Below, piece by piece: positions 10,911 through 21,849 of a stretch of 64,000 nucleotides of DNA (positions are counted from its first letter, which is position 1; every line of letters begins with the position of its first letter). The position numbers and the translations under genes were made by a program. The notes beneath the pieces are model-generated. The model did not search any database. It had not been told where the DNA came from and was given only the letters and a program-made list of their open reading frames with translations. The stretch comes from Thinopyrum elongatum (Eukaryota; Streptophyta; Magnoliopsida; Poales; Poaceae). The stretch lies in contig CM022302.1 in NCBI GenBank assembly GCA_011799875.1, forward strand, positions 201,296,086-201,360,085, in the 5' to 3' direction.

Positions 10911-10990
10911 CAATTAGCAGGATAATTGGCCATTAGCAGGCTAATTGGCCATTAGCAGGCTAATTGGCCATTAGCAGGCTAATTCTCCTA
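10911..10990. repeat. 19-bp tandem repeat, four copies
   Basis: ATTAGCAGGCTAATTGGCC is repeated about four times. The unit contains the palindrome ATTAGC..GCTAAT. No spacers separate the units. Confidence 0.9.
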
Positions 10991-11194
10991 TTATTAATAA
11001 TCCATTTATTAATCTAATTGACATTTCATATTAAGCACACAATATATTTCATTGTCATATTAAGGAAGCAGGATTTCATAATTGAAATACATCAGAGTAC
11101 AACATCATATAGCTTCAGCACTCAGGTACCCCATTACACAACTGCACCAGCACCAAGTTTCACATGCAACATCTATAACCTTTCGAAATTAGGA

Positions 11195-11695
11195 TCATAG
11201 ACGGTACATAGACAGATGAATCTCATCTAGAAAACTGCTGAAGCGGAAGGCGAATATTGAGCCTTCATTGATGTTGAAGGTCTTTGCAACTTTAGGCCAG
11301 TGCCTGTGGATGATTGACCGTCCATCCTTCGTCCTCTTCAGGAACACTTCAATATTGAACCATGGGTGTTGTATGAATACCTTCCTCGCCTCCTGACCAT
11401 ACAGGTGGTTTGAGAGGTAATCATCAGTGAACTACTTTGGAAAGGCCTGAAAACAAGGATGTGCATAAATATTTTCTCTATATTGGAAATGAGGCAAAGG
11501 AATAAAAAGGCAAGGTATAATAGTTAGTACCATCCTGTAGTGAATTGATGTCTTCTTCATTGTGCAGACAAAGATCTTGTTGTTTTTTGTCGCTAATTTC
11601 TTTATCCTAACAATCTTTCTGAGTTTCTTGACTTGAGTGATATTCATGGACAACTCATTTCCCCATATGCAAAAGGGTCGAACAGTGGGTCAAAA
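11195..11695 (-). pseudogene. B3 DNA-binding domain protein, 3' exons, captured in CACTA2
   Basis: Two minus-strand exons join in frame. The upstream exon ends at 11531 with donor GT (11530-11529). The last exon runs 11446-11195 behind acceptor TTTTCAG and ends in TGA. Landmarks follow the B3 fold order: NKIFVCTMKKTS, then AFPK.F, HPWFNIEVFLKRTKDGRS, HWPKVAKTFNINEGSIFAF, then a terminal DEIHLSMYRL. B3 proteins are plant-specific transcription factors. A TAG at 11434-11432 replaces a residue in the AFPK.F segment, probably Trp. The upstream exon boundary and the gene start are unresolved, because a TGA lies in frame in the upstream part. The domain call is by pattern only. Confidence 0.65.
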
Positions 11696-11984
11696 CCTCT
11701 GACAGCTGGACCTACATGCGCAAGATCAAATTGTTAAAAACCTAAATATTAGAATGGTTCCTGCAAGTGCACAATATTGTGCTATTAGACAAAGGATCAT
11801 GCATGTGCAAACCTCGATTGTAAACCTCAATGCTTCCCATTGTTTCCCTGCAACACATATAAGGTAGTTAGTGATCAGGTTAATTGAGGGTTCACATGCT
11901 ATCAGTAAAATATGTTGATGAAAAATAAGCACATTGCAGATTCATCAGATTAATTCAAGCCACATGGAAAACCCATTTATCCAA

Positions 11985-12735
11985 ACCAAGCATGATTAAG
12001 AACTAGGAAATATAGCAATTGTATATGTTTCTCATGTATTAAGTGCAGCCAAATTCGATTTATTCCTCACATGCACAACAATACAAAATTCTACCCACGA
12101 CAATTGGATATCGCATTGCAGAATTGAACCAAGCAGTTAACAAAACACCACAACAAATGAACCAAACATTAACTAAGCATCACATTGCACAATATAACAT
12201 ACTCCTAATAGAAGATCAGATAGTTAACCAAACCAAGCATGCTTAACAACTTGGAAATATAGCCATTGTATTTGTTTCTCATGTATTCAGCACAGCCAAA
12301 TTCGATTTATTTCTCACATGGTATACAATAACAGAATGCACCCACAACAATTGAACATCACATTGCAGAATTGAACCAAACAGTTCACTAAACACCACAA
12401 CAAATGAACCAAACGTTAACTGAGCACCACATTGCACAATGTATAACATACTAGAAGATCAGACAGTTAACCAAACCAAGCATGCTTGACAACTTGGAAA
12501 TATAGCAATTGTATTTGTTTCTCATGTATTTTGTAAAGACAAATTCGATTTATTTCTCACATGGAAGACAATACAAAATTGCACCCTAAAGAATTGAACA
12601 TCACATTTGTAGAATTGAACCAAACAGTTAACTGAAGACGACAACTAATTAACCAAACAATTAATAAGTGAGCACCACATTGCACGACATATAGAACATA
12701 TACACTAGAGCAACAGATTGCATGGTAAAAGTAGA
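11985..12735. repeat. Tandem array of about 240 bp, three copies
   Basis: GTTTCTCATGTATT..AAATTCGATTTATT blocks recur at about 12030, 12270 and 12510, each followed by AGAATTGAACCAA and AGTTAAC..ACCACAACAA. It is AT-rich and non-coding, between the B3-like exons and the next minus-strand frame. Confidence 0.85.
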
Positions 12736-12862
12736 TAGGACAATTCATTAGAATTTGTTAAGGAAAGGCAGGAGCAGCACATGCAACGGGTAAACCGAGC
12801 ATGCTTAACCGGTGTAGCTAGCAAACTAAACATAGGTCCTTATAGTGACCTAATAAGAGAAG

Positions 12863-13357
12863 CTACTCCTCATCGTCGGAGATATCGATGATGATTGGCT
12901 CCTTGGACATGGAAGAGGGCGAAGCCTCCACATCATGAGTGCCCTCATCGTAGTGGTGAGTTGCCTGAGCTGCTCCGGGCACCAACCTGCTGGCTCTCGA
13001 GTTGAGGTAAGCACGGGCATGCTGAGAAAACACCTCATAGTCTTCGTCGAAGGCACCGACGGTGGCCTCGAGAAAACGCCACGAACTATGGTTTAAAGCA
13101 GCCAACCACATCGCGGCATCGGTGCGCGAGGCATCGACGGTGGCCTCGACGGCGAGGTGCTCCTCCAAGATCTGGGGGTCGACACGAATGACAGCCATCG
13201 CGACCTTATCCACACGTGCGGCCGCGATTTGCTTCTCCGCTGCCAAATGCTCCTTGAGCTCCTGGCTATACTGCATGCACCATGGCTTAGGGCGGCGCTT
13301 ATTTGAGGAAGGGGTCAGTGATTTGGGTGGAAGGTGTCGCGCTGGCGGTCGGGGCAA
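12863..13357 (-). CDS. Unknown CACTA2 protein with acidic C-terminal tail (164 aa)
   Basis: An intact minus-strand frame of 164 residues from ATG at 13357. The N-terminal part is basic and Pro-rich (MPRPPARHLPPKSLTPSS). The middle is Ala/Glu-rich and probably helical, with an imperfect internal repeat (KEHLAAEKQIAAARVDK and EEHLAVEATVDASRTDA). The end is strongly acidic (KEPIIIDISDDEE). The tail resembles short SUMO-interaction-like hydrophobic-acidic motifs, which is speculation. I do not recognise the family. It may be an exon of a longer gene. Confidence 0.5.
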   Translation of the reverse strand: MPRPPARHLPPKSLTPSSNKRRPKPWCMQYSQELKEHLAAEKQIAAARVDKVAMAVIRVDPQILEEHLAVEATVDASRTDAAMWLAALNHSSWRFLEATVGAFDEDYEVFSQHARAYLNSRASRLVPGAAQATHHYDEGTHDVEASPSSMSKEPIIIDISDDEE

Positions 13358-13902
13358 CTGGGATGTGGAAGGAGGAGGAGGATGGGGGTCGGGTGTGGAT
13401 TACCTGCCTTGATCGACGAGGCCGAGCAGCGTGAAGGAGGGGCGCCGACGAGGAGGCAGCGCTGCAAGCAAGGAGTGAAGGTTTCAACTTGGAAAGGAAG
13501 GCGGAAATAGGGGAAATGTGGCTTTTCGTAAGGGGGAGGGGGCAGGGACGTAGATATTTCCGCAGAAGTCGAAAATTTTGAATCGGTGCAGCGAAAAAAC
13601 TGGCGTGCAAAGTGTCATCAGACACGGTCCCTTATTCAGCACTGTGTATGATATGTGAACATCAAAAACGATTCATATAGCTTAACCCATGTGTGATGAG
13701 TTTGAACGTGCAAATTTTGGTTCGAATTTCCCTGGTTACAGTGGTCATCCACATCATTGCATAATTTGGGTACACAAAGGAGACTACAACACACCCACAC
13801 TTCTTAATCGAGCAAGTTCAGCAATTAAACAACGCTAGCTGACCTAAACATTACTTTAACAAATTAAAGACCGGCGCTCTTAATTAAACAAAACAAAGAG
13901 TA
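13358..13902. other. Gap between two minus-strand CACTA2 frames
   Basis: A GC-rich segment next to 13357 (possible leader of the 164-aa frame), then AT-rich sequence from about 13640. No recognised gene; the minus ORF 13625-13299 overlaps the better frame and is compositionally driven. Confidence 0.5.
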
Positions 13903-14520
13903 CTAATCCGGCAGGTCCTCGTCGATCTCCGCCGCCTCCTCCATGTCCAGCTCGCGCCCGACGATCTCCTGGGGAAGGGGCTCCATGGCATCCATCGCAC
14001 CATACCCAGGAAGCATCTCGCCATCCATGTCCACCATCTCTTTGGAAAAGGCCTCCACGAGCTGGGCATGGGCGGCCACGATCTGGGCTTGGACGGGCAC
14101 CGTCGTGGCAAGGTATGCCGCGAAGGAACGAACGGCTGCTCAAACGCTCTCGGCGATTGCTAACTCTTCAGTCGTGGGTTGCCGACCGTTGTCGGAGAAG
14201 CTTCATTCGATTTGTGTGGTGACCGCCACGAGCTGGGCGTGGGCGGCTTCGACTTGGTCATGGGCGGCCTCCATCAGGGCTAAGGTCGCCGCTGCAGAAC
14301 GGACAGCTGCTGTGCCGCTCTCGCCAGTTGCTATCCCCGAGGCAGATGTTGCTGCCGCCACCTGAGAAGCAACAACGGCCGTTTGGGCTGTCTTGGCCGC
14401 CCGGTCACAGATTGCGGCCGTGCTCATGCAGCTTGTTAGCACGTGCATGGCGGCTGCGGCCGCGCTCTCGCCGGAGTGAGCCGCCGAAGTTGTCCTCACG
14501 ACGCGGGTCCACGTCCCCAT
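13903..14520 (-). pseudogene. Ala-rich helical protein of unknown function, two in-frame TGA stops
   Basis: One frame runs from ATG at 14520 to the stop at 13903, about 206 codons, interrupted by TGA at 14205-14203 and TGA at 14142-14140. Reading continues in the same frame on both sides. Both stops fit CGA (Arg) to TGA changes, expected from CpG deamination. The protein is Ala-rich with repeats of the type QVEAAHAQLVAV and QIVAAHAQLVEAF, and ends in an acidic stretch (LDMEEAAEIDEDLPD). Its composition and acidic end resemble the neighbouring 164-aa frame, so both may belong to one family or one gene. No known family was recognised. Confidence 0.5.
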
Positions 14521-14829
14521 CTTTCACCAGCGATGATTGAACAGTGAAATGATATTTGGGGAGCGAGCTAGTGTGCTTGACACGCCGGCTGTGGACTATA
14601 GCCGACGCACCTTATCGTGTAAGCCATAGGCGTACTATATTCCGACGGTGCTCCAAGATATTTTTTACTGCATCTCACATGGTTGGTGATAATAAACTGT
14701 GTGCTATCTACTTGATTTTCATCTTGATTTGAATTACATAATGGGGTCACAGCGGCAAAGGAGGGTGTTTGAATTGCTAGATCTTTTATCAGCAGTGAAC
14801 ATGCAACTATAGGTGTATCATCAAAAAAT
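14521..14829. other. Upstream region of the Ala-rich frame
   Basis: About 300 bp between the start of the Ala-rich frame and the 505-bp array. No gene was seen. Confidence 0.45.
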
Positions 14830-17180
14830 TGGAATTATTCAGCGTTCGTTTGGACATTTTATACATTAACTTGGTTTTATAGCCATTTCAGGTGCACAAT
14901 TCAAAATTAAACTACATGCGCATGCTCCGGTGCACCAAAATGGGTTGTAAAATCATATATGTGTCCATGGGTTAATGCTTATGTCCCATGCAAGAAATGG
15001 GGATGAATTTCGAACACCACGGCACCGTGGCTCTCCGGCAAACGTTGAGGTACTTGTTTTTGTAATTCTAGTAAATCCAAAACCCGTCTGAAATTCATGA
15101 ACCTTGGCATGCTATCATGGAATGGCATCAACATGCCTGGGTAAAAAATATTGTCCCATCTGGGGCAGGTTATGGTATAAGCTTCTCACAAACTAGAGCT
15201 TTTCACAAGAAGCCTCATGGTTCCGTTAGGGAAACGTGACACCTTTGTGGACAAAGCGATATTCGTCGCCTCTTCTTGCTTTCAATTTTTTTTCTGGTGT
15301 CAACATAGAACAACAGGAGTGTCGTGTTAAATTTTGGAATTTTTCGGGGATCGTTTGGACATTTTTATACGTTAACTGAGTTTTCTAGACATTTATGTGC
15401 ATAATTCAAAATTGAACTACATGCACATGCTCCAGTGCATAAAAACAGGTTAAAAAAATCAAATGTGTGTCCTTGGTTGCAAGCTTAGGTCACATGCAAG
15501 AAATGAGAATGAATGTCAAACACCTTGACACTGTCGCTCGACCGCTAACATTGAGATACATGGTTTTAAAATTCTAGTAAATCGAAAACTCGTCTGAAAT
15601 TCATGAAACTTGACATGATATCATGGAACGGCATCGACATGCCGTGGTAAAAATATTGTCCCATTTGGGGCAGGTTTGGGTATAAGCTTCTCGCAAACCA
15701 GAGCTTCTCACAACAAGCCTGATGGTTTCGGTAGGGAACGTGCCACCTTGGGGGACGAAACAATATCCGTTGCCTCTTGTTACTTTCAAAAAATTTCTCG
15801 TGTCAACATAGAACAACAGGAGTGTTGTGTCAATTTTTGGGATTTTTCGGGGTTCGCTTGGACATTTTTATACATTAACTGAGTTTTCTATGCATTTATG
15901 TGCATAATTCAAATTTGAACTACATGCACATGCTCTAGTGCATATAAATGGGTTCAAAATTGAAATGTGTGTCCTTGGTTGCATGCTTAAGTCCCATGCA
16001 AGAAATGAGAATGAATGTCAAATACCTTGCCATCGTCGCTCGGCCGCTAACATTGAGATACATGGTTTTTAAATTCTAGTAAATCGAAAACACGTCTGAA
16101 ATTTATGAAACTTGACATGCTAGCATGGAACGGCATCAACATGCCGTGGTAAAAATATTGTCCCATTTGGGGCAGGTTGGGGTATAAGCTTCTCACAAAC
16201 CAGAGCTTCTCACAACAAGCCTCATGGTTACGGTAGGGAACGTTTCACCTTTCTGGATGAAACGATATCCGTTGCCTCTTCTTGATTTCAATTTTTTTTC
16301 TAGTGTCAACATAAAACAACATGAGTGTTGTGTTAAATTTAGGAATTTTTCGGGGTTCGTTTGGACATTTTTGTACATTAACTGAGTTTTCTATGCATTT
16401 ATGTGCATAATTCAAATTTGAACTACAGGCACATGCTCCAGTGCATGTAAATCGGTTGAAATATCAAATATGTGTCCTTGGTTGCATGCTTAGGTTCCAT
16501 GCAAGAAATGGGAATGAATGTCAAACACCTTGCCACCGTCGCTCGGCCATAAACATTGAGATACATGGTTTTTAAATTCTAGTAAATCCAAAACTCGTCT
16601 GAAGTTCATGAAACTTGACATGCTATCATGGAGCGACATCAACATGTTGTGGTAAATTTGTTGTCCCATTTGGGGGCAGGTTTGGGTATAAGCTTCTCGC
16701 AAACCAGAGCTTCTCACAACAAGCCTAATGGTTTCGGTAGGGAACGTGCCACCTTTGGGGACGAAACGATATCCATTGCCTCTTCTTGCTTTCAAATTTT
16801 TTCTAGTGTCAACATAGAACAACAGGAGTGTTGTGTCAATTTTTGGGATTTTTCGGGGTTCGCTTGGACATTTTTATACATTAACTGGGTTTTCTAGGCA
16901 TTTTATGTGCATAATTCAAATTTGAACTACATGCACATGCTCCAGTGCAGAAAAATGGGTTGACATATCAAATGTGTGTCCTTGGGTGCATGCTTAGGTC
17001 CCATGCAAGAAATGGGAATGAATTTCAAACACCAAGGCACTGTTGATTGTCGGGAAAACATTGAGATACTTTATTTTTAAATTCTAGTAAATCCAAAACA
17101 TTTCTGAAATTCATGAAACTTGGCATGCTATCATGGAATGTCACTCGACATGTTGTGGTATTTTTCATGACCATTTTGAG
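14830..17180. repeat. Satellite array, unit about 505 bp, nearly five copies
   Basis: A block opening with TTCG(T/C)TTGGACATTTT..TACATTAACTGAGTTTT recurs at about 14845, 15350, 15853, 16357 and 16858. Each copy carries GCACATGCTCCAGTGCA, GTGTGTCCTTGG, CCCATGCAAGAAATG and AGCTTCTCACAA motifs. Copies differ by scattered substitutions. Short ORFs inside repeat with the unit and are not genes. A related array lies in element X at 27035-28860. Confidence 0.93.
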
Positions 17181-17613
17181 AGAAGGCGCACTTGAATAAC
17201 AACCAACAAAGGCATTTTGAAACAAATAGCTGCCACTTTAACATCTCAAACGTTTGTATAATTTAAATCGTGTGCGTTCAGTTAACCATTCATGTGACGC
17301 CACGTGTCTCTCTTTTAATGGATATAGGAGGTGCCATGCGGACAGCTGCTTGACTAAACGGGAGGCGTGCGAGCGCAGTCCGGTGCGCAGGCTGACTGAG
17401 AGGCGTGCAAGCTGTCCTCCAATGCGCAGGCTCACCGGGAAGCGTGCGAGCTGTACGCTATGCAGGCTCACTAGGAAGCAAGCCCTTTGACTTCCATGGC
17501 CACCCGCCTTGCTCGCATCCTCTCTATTAATGGCGCCCAAGCCGGAGTTTAATACAAGCGGCCTTACTGTTCGCCTCCCATTCCCCTCCCTCCCGCAGAC
17601 CTCCACCAACGCC

Positions 17614-18206
17614 ATGGCGCAGAAGGATCATCTGTCCCTAGTCTTCCAGTTTGGTGAAGTCAACTCCGAGCCGCAGGAGATAGAAAATAAGGAGGAATGG
17701 GGCCTCATGGACATGGCCCTAAATGAGCTGGCCACGGCGGTTGCTGCCCCGCACCAGTCCCAGCTCCCATCCCCACGCCCGCGCTAGCGACCATCCCCAT
17801 AGCATTGACAGGCCAGTTGCCGAGCACTATCGCAGAGTTGGAAGCCGCATGCATTAGCGAGGTCTCCGCTGACTTGCGCGAGCTCGTGTACATGCCAGCG
17901 CCAGCGGCCGTGCCCGTGCGCGCCCCTGCACCCACCACGGCGCCGGTCCCCGTGCGTTGGCCTGCACCCACCGCGCCCGTGCCCGTGCGCGTGCCCCCCT
18001 CAGCGGCATGGGGCGCCGCCGTCAACCGCTGCCTCGCGGCGCCACGAGTTGCCATCCTCCCGCGCCCCGCCCGTCGATCATGCGACGACATGATGTTTGA
18101 TTTCCAAGTGAAGAACATTATGTGCTGCCTTGAAGACTTTAACAACGGTGTCCCGGAGGACGACAACGACAACGCCGGCGCGGCACGCCACCTCCGCCAG
18201 AATTAG
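17614..18206 (+). pseudogene. Unknown CACTA2 protein with Pro/Ala/Val repeat region
   Basis: ATG at 17614 (MAQKDHLSLVFQFGEV) opens a frame that is acidic at first (EPQEIENKEEWGLMDMALNE). Near 17745 the coding potential moves to another frame, which continues through TIAELEAACISEVSADLREL, a Pro-Ala-Val-Arg repeat (PAPAAVPVRAPAP, APVPVR) and an acidic C terminus to the stop at 18204-18206. A single indel in the CCCCGCACCAGTCCC stretch would explain the break. It could also be an intron, but no clear splice pair was found. Not recognised. Confidence 0.45.
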
Positions 18207-18369
18207 TTCTTTTTGGGTTTAATATTGTATCTCGATCATATGAATATAAATTCGCAGTGTGATTGAATGAAAGATATGGTTTGAACGAACTTGCGTTTTT
18301 CTCTCTGAATGTACAGAATTATCAAACGATTTTCTTTAAAAAACGTCAATGGTTTTTAAATATAAAACA

Positions 18370-18790
18370 CTCATCACAAACGTTTTAGTTAGAACACCCG
18401 TATGCAAACCGACAGCTTCCCCAGGAAGCCAAGGTAAAATGTGCTGAGCAGGATTTGTACAGCTCTTGATCGCAAACATTTTAGATAGAACACCCGTATG
18501 TAAACCGACAGCTTCCCCAGTAAGCCAAGGGAAATGTGCCGAGCAGGATTTGTGCAGCTCTTCATCGCAAACGTTTTAGATAGAACAACCATATGCAAAG
18601 TGAGAGCTATGGTCTTCCCCAGTAAGCCAAGGGAAAATTCGCAACGCAGGATTTGTGCATCTCTTCAACGCAAATGGTTCAGATTGAATACGGTATGCAA
18701 AGCCAGACTTCGGCGCTAAGCCAAGAGAAAATGTGCCGAGTAGGATTTGTACATCCCTTCAACGCAAACGGTTGTTTTGGATGACCCGTG
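18370..18790. repeat. Tandem array of about 95-100 bp, four copies
   Basis: Units carry CGCAAAC(G/A)TTTTAG, AACACCCGTATGCAAACCGA, CAGCTTCCCCAGTAAGCCAA and GCAGGATTTGT. Similar CGCAAACGGTT motifs occur at both CACTA2 ends, so this is probably internal amplification of subterminal sequence. Confidence 0.85.
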
Positions 18791-18829
18791 TGCAACCACG
18801 TACAGACAATTTGGTAAGATTTGCATCTG

Positions 18830-18940
18830 TCATATTGGGTATATTGCCATTTGTCAAACTGGAAAGATTGACATTTGTTGATCTAGTAACATTGCCATTT
18901 GTCAACCTTGTAACACTGCCATTTGTCAAAATAGGCAGCT
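18830..18940. repeat. ATTGCCATTTGTCAA short tandem repeat
   Basis: About five iterations of a roughly 25-bp unit around TTGCCATTTGTCAA. Non-coding. Confidence 0.75.
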
Positions 18941-19239
18941 AAAAATCACTAGCACTATCTAATTTTTGCAACTAAAATTCAATAATTAAGCATAGATTAA
19001 GCAGTCATTCTTTATACAAACAATGCAACTCGACAGCTGAACCGACCAAACTATTCTCCAATTGTTGCCAACCACATACTGAAATAACTAGTTCAACTAT
19101 ATATACTAGCTAATTTTAAGTACGTTGTATAGTTCCACCACATCTATAGTCAGATGAACTGAACAAAATAGGCCCTAAATACTACTACTACGGAGGGGCT
19201 TTGTACTACTTCCGGCAGCCTCTCCTCTGTCGAGCGCGC
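18941..19239. other. AT-rich gap
   Basis: AT-rich sequence of about 300 bp downstream of the 221-aa minus frame. No feature recognised. Confidence 0.45.
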
Positions 19240-19905
19240 TCAGTAAGAGGCAGAGGAGGAGGAGCCTACCGATGAGCTGGACAACTGCAATACGGTGCCT
19301 GCCGCTACTACACCTTCAGCGACGCTCGCCTCAAACGCCCTCTGCCGCTCCAGACGACTCCTCTCGAAGTGGTGGTTCTCCTTGTAGATCTCTTGATTCC
19401 TCGCCTCTGTGGTGGCGTGTGCTGCGGCCACGACGGCGGTAAGGCTCTTTGCATGCTCGATAAGGTGCTCATCCTCCTCCCGCGGGAACTCGATGTAGCG
19501 CGCAAGGTCGCTGACGCACGTGCAGGCCTCCACCTCCGCCTCCCGCCTTCGGGCGGTGGTGGCGGAGCGAGTGATGACCCCGGGGATCGACGGTGGGGTG
19601 GCGGCCACGGCGGCCGACAATGGGGTGGCGGCCACGACCACCACCTCCCGCCTTCGGGCCGCGGTGGCGGAGCGGGTGATCGCCACGGTGGCCGGCAGTG
19701 GAGTGGCGGCCACGACGGCCACCCCCCGCCTTCGGGCCGTGGCGGCGGAGCGGGCGATGGCCCTGCCTTTCGACGGTGGTGTGGCGGCCACGGCGGCAGA
19801 CGGTGGGGTGGTGGCAATGGCGGCCGGCAACAGCTGCCGACGGGCAGTGGCGGAGGAGTGTGTGGTGGGTGTTCCGCGCACACCCAACAGGGACGCCACG
19901 CGCAC
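19240..19905 (-). CDS. Unknown CACTA2 protein with internal Ala/Thr/Arg modules (221 aa)
   Basis: An intact minus-strand frame from ATG at 19905. The N-terminal two thirds consist of repeated modules of the type VAATPPS..RSATTARRRE. DNA copies of CCTCCCGCCTTCGGG at 19539 and 19644 are 105 bp apart, with a third near 19722. The C-terminal third is less repetitive and more protein-like (DLARYIEFPREEDEHLIEHA, then a Lys/Arg/Glu-rich helix). The plus strand is also open here because of GC-rich repeats, so coding status is uncertain. The family is not recognised. Confidence 0.45.
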   Translation of the reverse strand: MRVASLLGVRGTPTTHSSATARRQLLPAAIATTPPSAAVAATPPSKGRAIARSAATARRRGVAVVAATPLPATVAITRSATAARRREVVVVAATPLSAAVAATPPSIPGVITRSATTARRREAEVEACTCVSDLARYIEFPREEDEHLIEHAKSLTAVVAAAHATTEARNQEIYKENHHFERSRLERQRAFEASVAEGVVAAGTVLQLSSSSVGSSSSASY

Positions 19906-20312
19906 TACACTACGTCGGGGACTACGCCACCGCCGCGGTGTAGCCTCCTAGCTGGAGCTGTCCTCTGATGATGGCGGAGTGGCTGAGAGATGACGACGGA
20001 CCGGTGCCATTGGCAATTGTGGGAGAAGCAGACGAGATAAACTACAGGGAGGAAGGGGAAAATGCCATGCAGGACTCGCCGGCCGGGAGGGTTTATACAG
20101 CAGGCCGATAAGCATTGGGATTTTGGGGGATTTCATCGAGTCGGGCGGGAAGCTTGCACGAGAATCTGCGCGGGAACAGGCTCACCACCGTTTGGCCAAA
20201 AGAACGGGCTCTAAGCCGTCTGCGGCAGCGGGGTGACAAGACATGCGAGAGGTGGACGAAAGGACACGTACACATACGGTTAATAAAAAAACATTTGCGA
20301 TTAAATTACCTA

Positions 20313-20547
20313 CTACCCCCGTCCTGGTTTATAAGTCGTCTATGTATTTTTGTGCCAAATTTTGGCTAGAGATTTAACTAATAAAATAAGAATGCATGTC
20401 GCCAGAGATTATATTGTTGGATTCGCATTTGAACATAGTTTCCAATTATATATTTTCTATAACATGCATTAACAATTTGTTGGTTAAATTTAAGGTCAAA
20501 ATATGGTACAGAATACAAAGGGGACTAATAGACCAAGACGGAGGTAG
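20313..20547. mobile_element. Stowaway-like MITE (Tc1/Mariner type)
   Basis: Ends are CTACCCCCGTCCTGGTTTAT and, inverted, CTACCTCCGTCTTGGTCTAT, close to the Stowaway terminus CTCCCTCCGT. TA flanks it on both sides (20311-20312 and 20548-20549). The interior is AT-rich and non-coding. It lies within CACTA2, between the 221-aa frame and the exonuclease gene. Confidence 0.85.
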
Positions 20548-20976
20548 TAGCACACGGCCGCTCTCTACATAGCGACGCAACTGTCGGCCAGCTTGTAGAC
20601 AACCATTCCCTGCGTGTTCAACTGCTCTATGTGTGTGGTTGCTTGCGCTTGAGGCGGTCGCGGCGCGCTCTGCTCGCGTTCCACCGCGTGTGCTCTTCTC
20701 TCGCGTCCCTCTGGGCGCTCTGCCCTCGTCCCTCCATGCGCGCTGCCAGTTTTTGGGGCCGGCGCACAATCACGTACGTTCGTGTGCATGCGGTTGCGCC
20801 GGGCGCGGCGCCACGATGCAGTTACCCACTGCAAAAACTGCCATGAGGATGCGCAGAGAATCCAGGCCGCCCGACCCCCATTTATTACTGCGGCCATTTA
20901 CCTTCATCTCTCGCGCAAGACGACACAATAAGCACACCCACGACAACACATACAGAGAGGACATCCAGCGATTCCA

Positions 20977-21706
20977 ATGGCGCTCCCTGTGGCTCCAGTG
21001 GCGCTCCCACCGACCGACGATGACAACGGCGGGCAGTTCACCACGCATCACGTAGTGGACACCCACGTGAGGGGGAAGGCCATCTCGGTGGTGTACATGA
21101 ATGGGACGGTCTCGGTGGAGAGCTCCATCCAAAATATGGAGCAGTTGTTTGCTGAGGACAAGTACCAAGTGGTCGGCTTCGACCTCGAGTACACCATCGG
21201 TCGTGCCGGGCACGATCAGAAGGTTGCCATCACCCAGTTATACGTGCGACATGACATCCTCGTCTACCACTACCACCTGGCAACAAGGCCTTGCGAGTGT
21301 TTCTCCAGGTTTATCAACAGCTCCGGCTACAGTTTCGCTACGGTGGACACCACCAACGATCTAAAAGCGCTCAAGGTTTCGGGCTTGAAATGCCAGAATC
21401 TTGTCAACATCCAGGACCACTACAAGGTCTGGGGCAGCGATTGGATGACCTCGCCTGGTTGACCTCGCCTCGGCCATCATCGAACCCTACTACATGAAGA
21501 TGAAGGATGAGTGCAAGAAGGACAAGAACACCTGGCACAGTGTCTGGCATGAGAGACTAGATGAACAACACGTCAAGTACGCGGCCAAGGACGCGTACAC
21601 AAGCTACGAGATGTACATGCAGATCGTTGACATGAGGGAGTGTCTTCTTCCTGCCCAGATGAGGGATCGAGCCACAGAGCAGTGGTGGGAGCGTCACAAG
21701 AAGTAG
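20977..21706 (+). pseudogene. 3'-5' exonuclease-domain (RNase H-like, DEDDy) protein, captured in CACTA2
   Basis: ATG at 20977 opens a frame with exonuclease motif I (VVGFDLEYT: Asp-x-Glu, 21181-21189), a motif II-like segment (TTNDLKALKVSG) and then a TGA at 21460-21462. The remaining domain continues in another frame: DLASAIIEPYY, then motif III in HVKYAAKDAYTSYEMY (Tyr-x3-Asp, DEDDy type), ending at TAG 21704-21706. The layout matches plant WRN-exonuclease-like proteins of about 210-240 residues that remove nucleotides from 3' ends. An indel in the duplicated GACCTCGCCT stretch (about 21446-21470) explains the break. It is gene-like DNA inside a transposon, so captured host sequence is the likely origin. 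Confidence 0.78.
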
Positions 21707-21849
21707 ATGACTAGACGATCCTTTCTCCTAGTTTAGAATGCATACAATTGTTTATTGAGGTGTGTGCGAATGATCTGTATAGTCACTTATGTAATTGGGT
21801 GTTTATTTCAGTTATATATATATATATGTTATTCTTCTGTAGACAGAGC

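Noticed and set aside
10911..10990. Short regular repeats suggesting a CRISPR-like array
   Set aside because: Units are head-to-tail with no spacers, and the context is a plant transposon.
14830..17180. Recurring ORFs of 60-110 codons in the satellite
   Set aside because: They repeat with the unit, differ by frame-breaking changes and lack family features.
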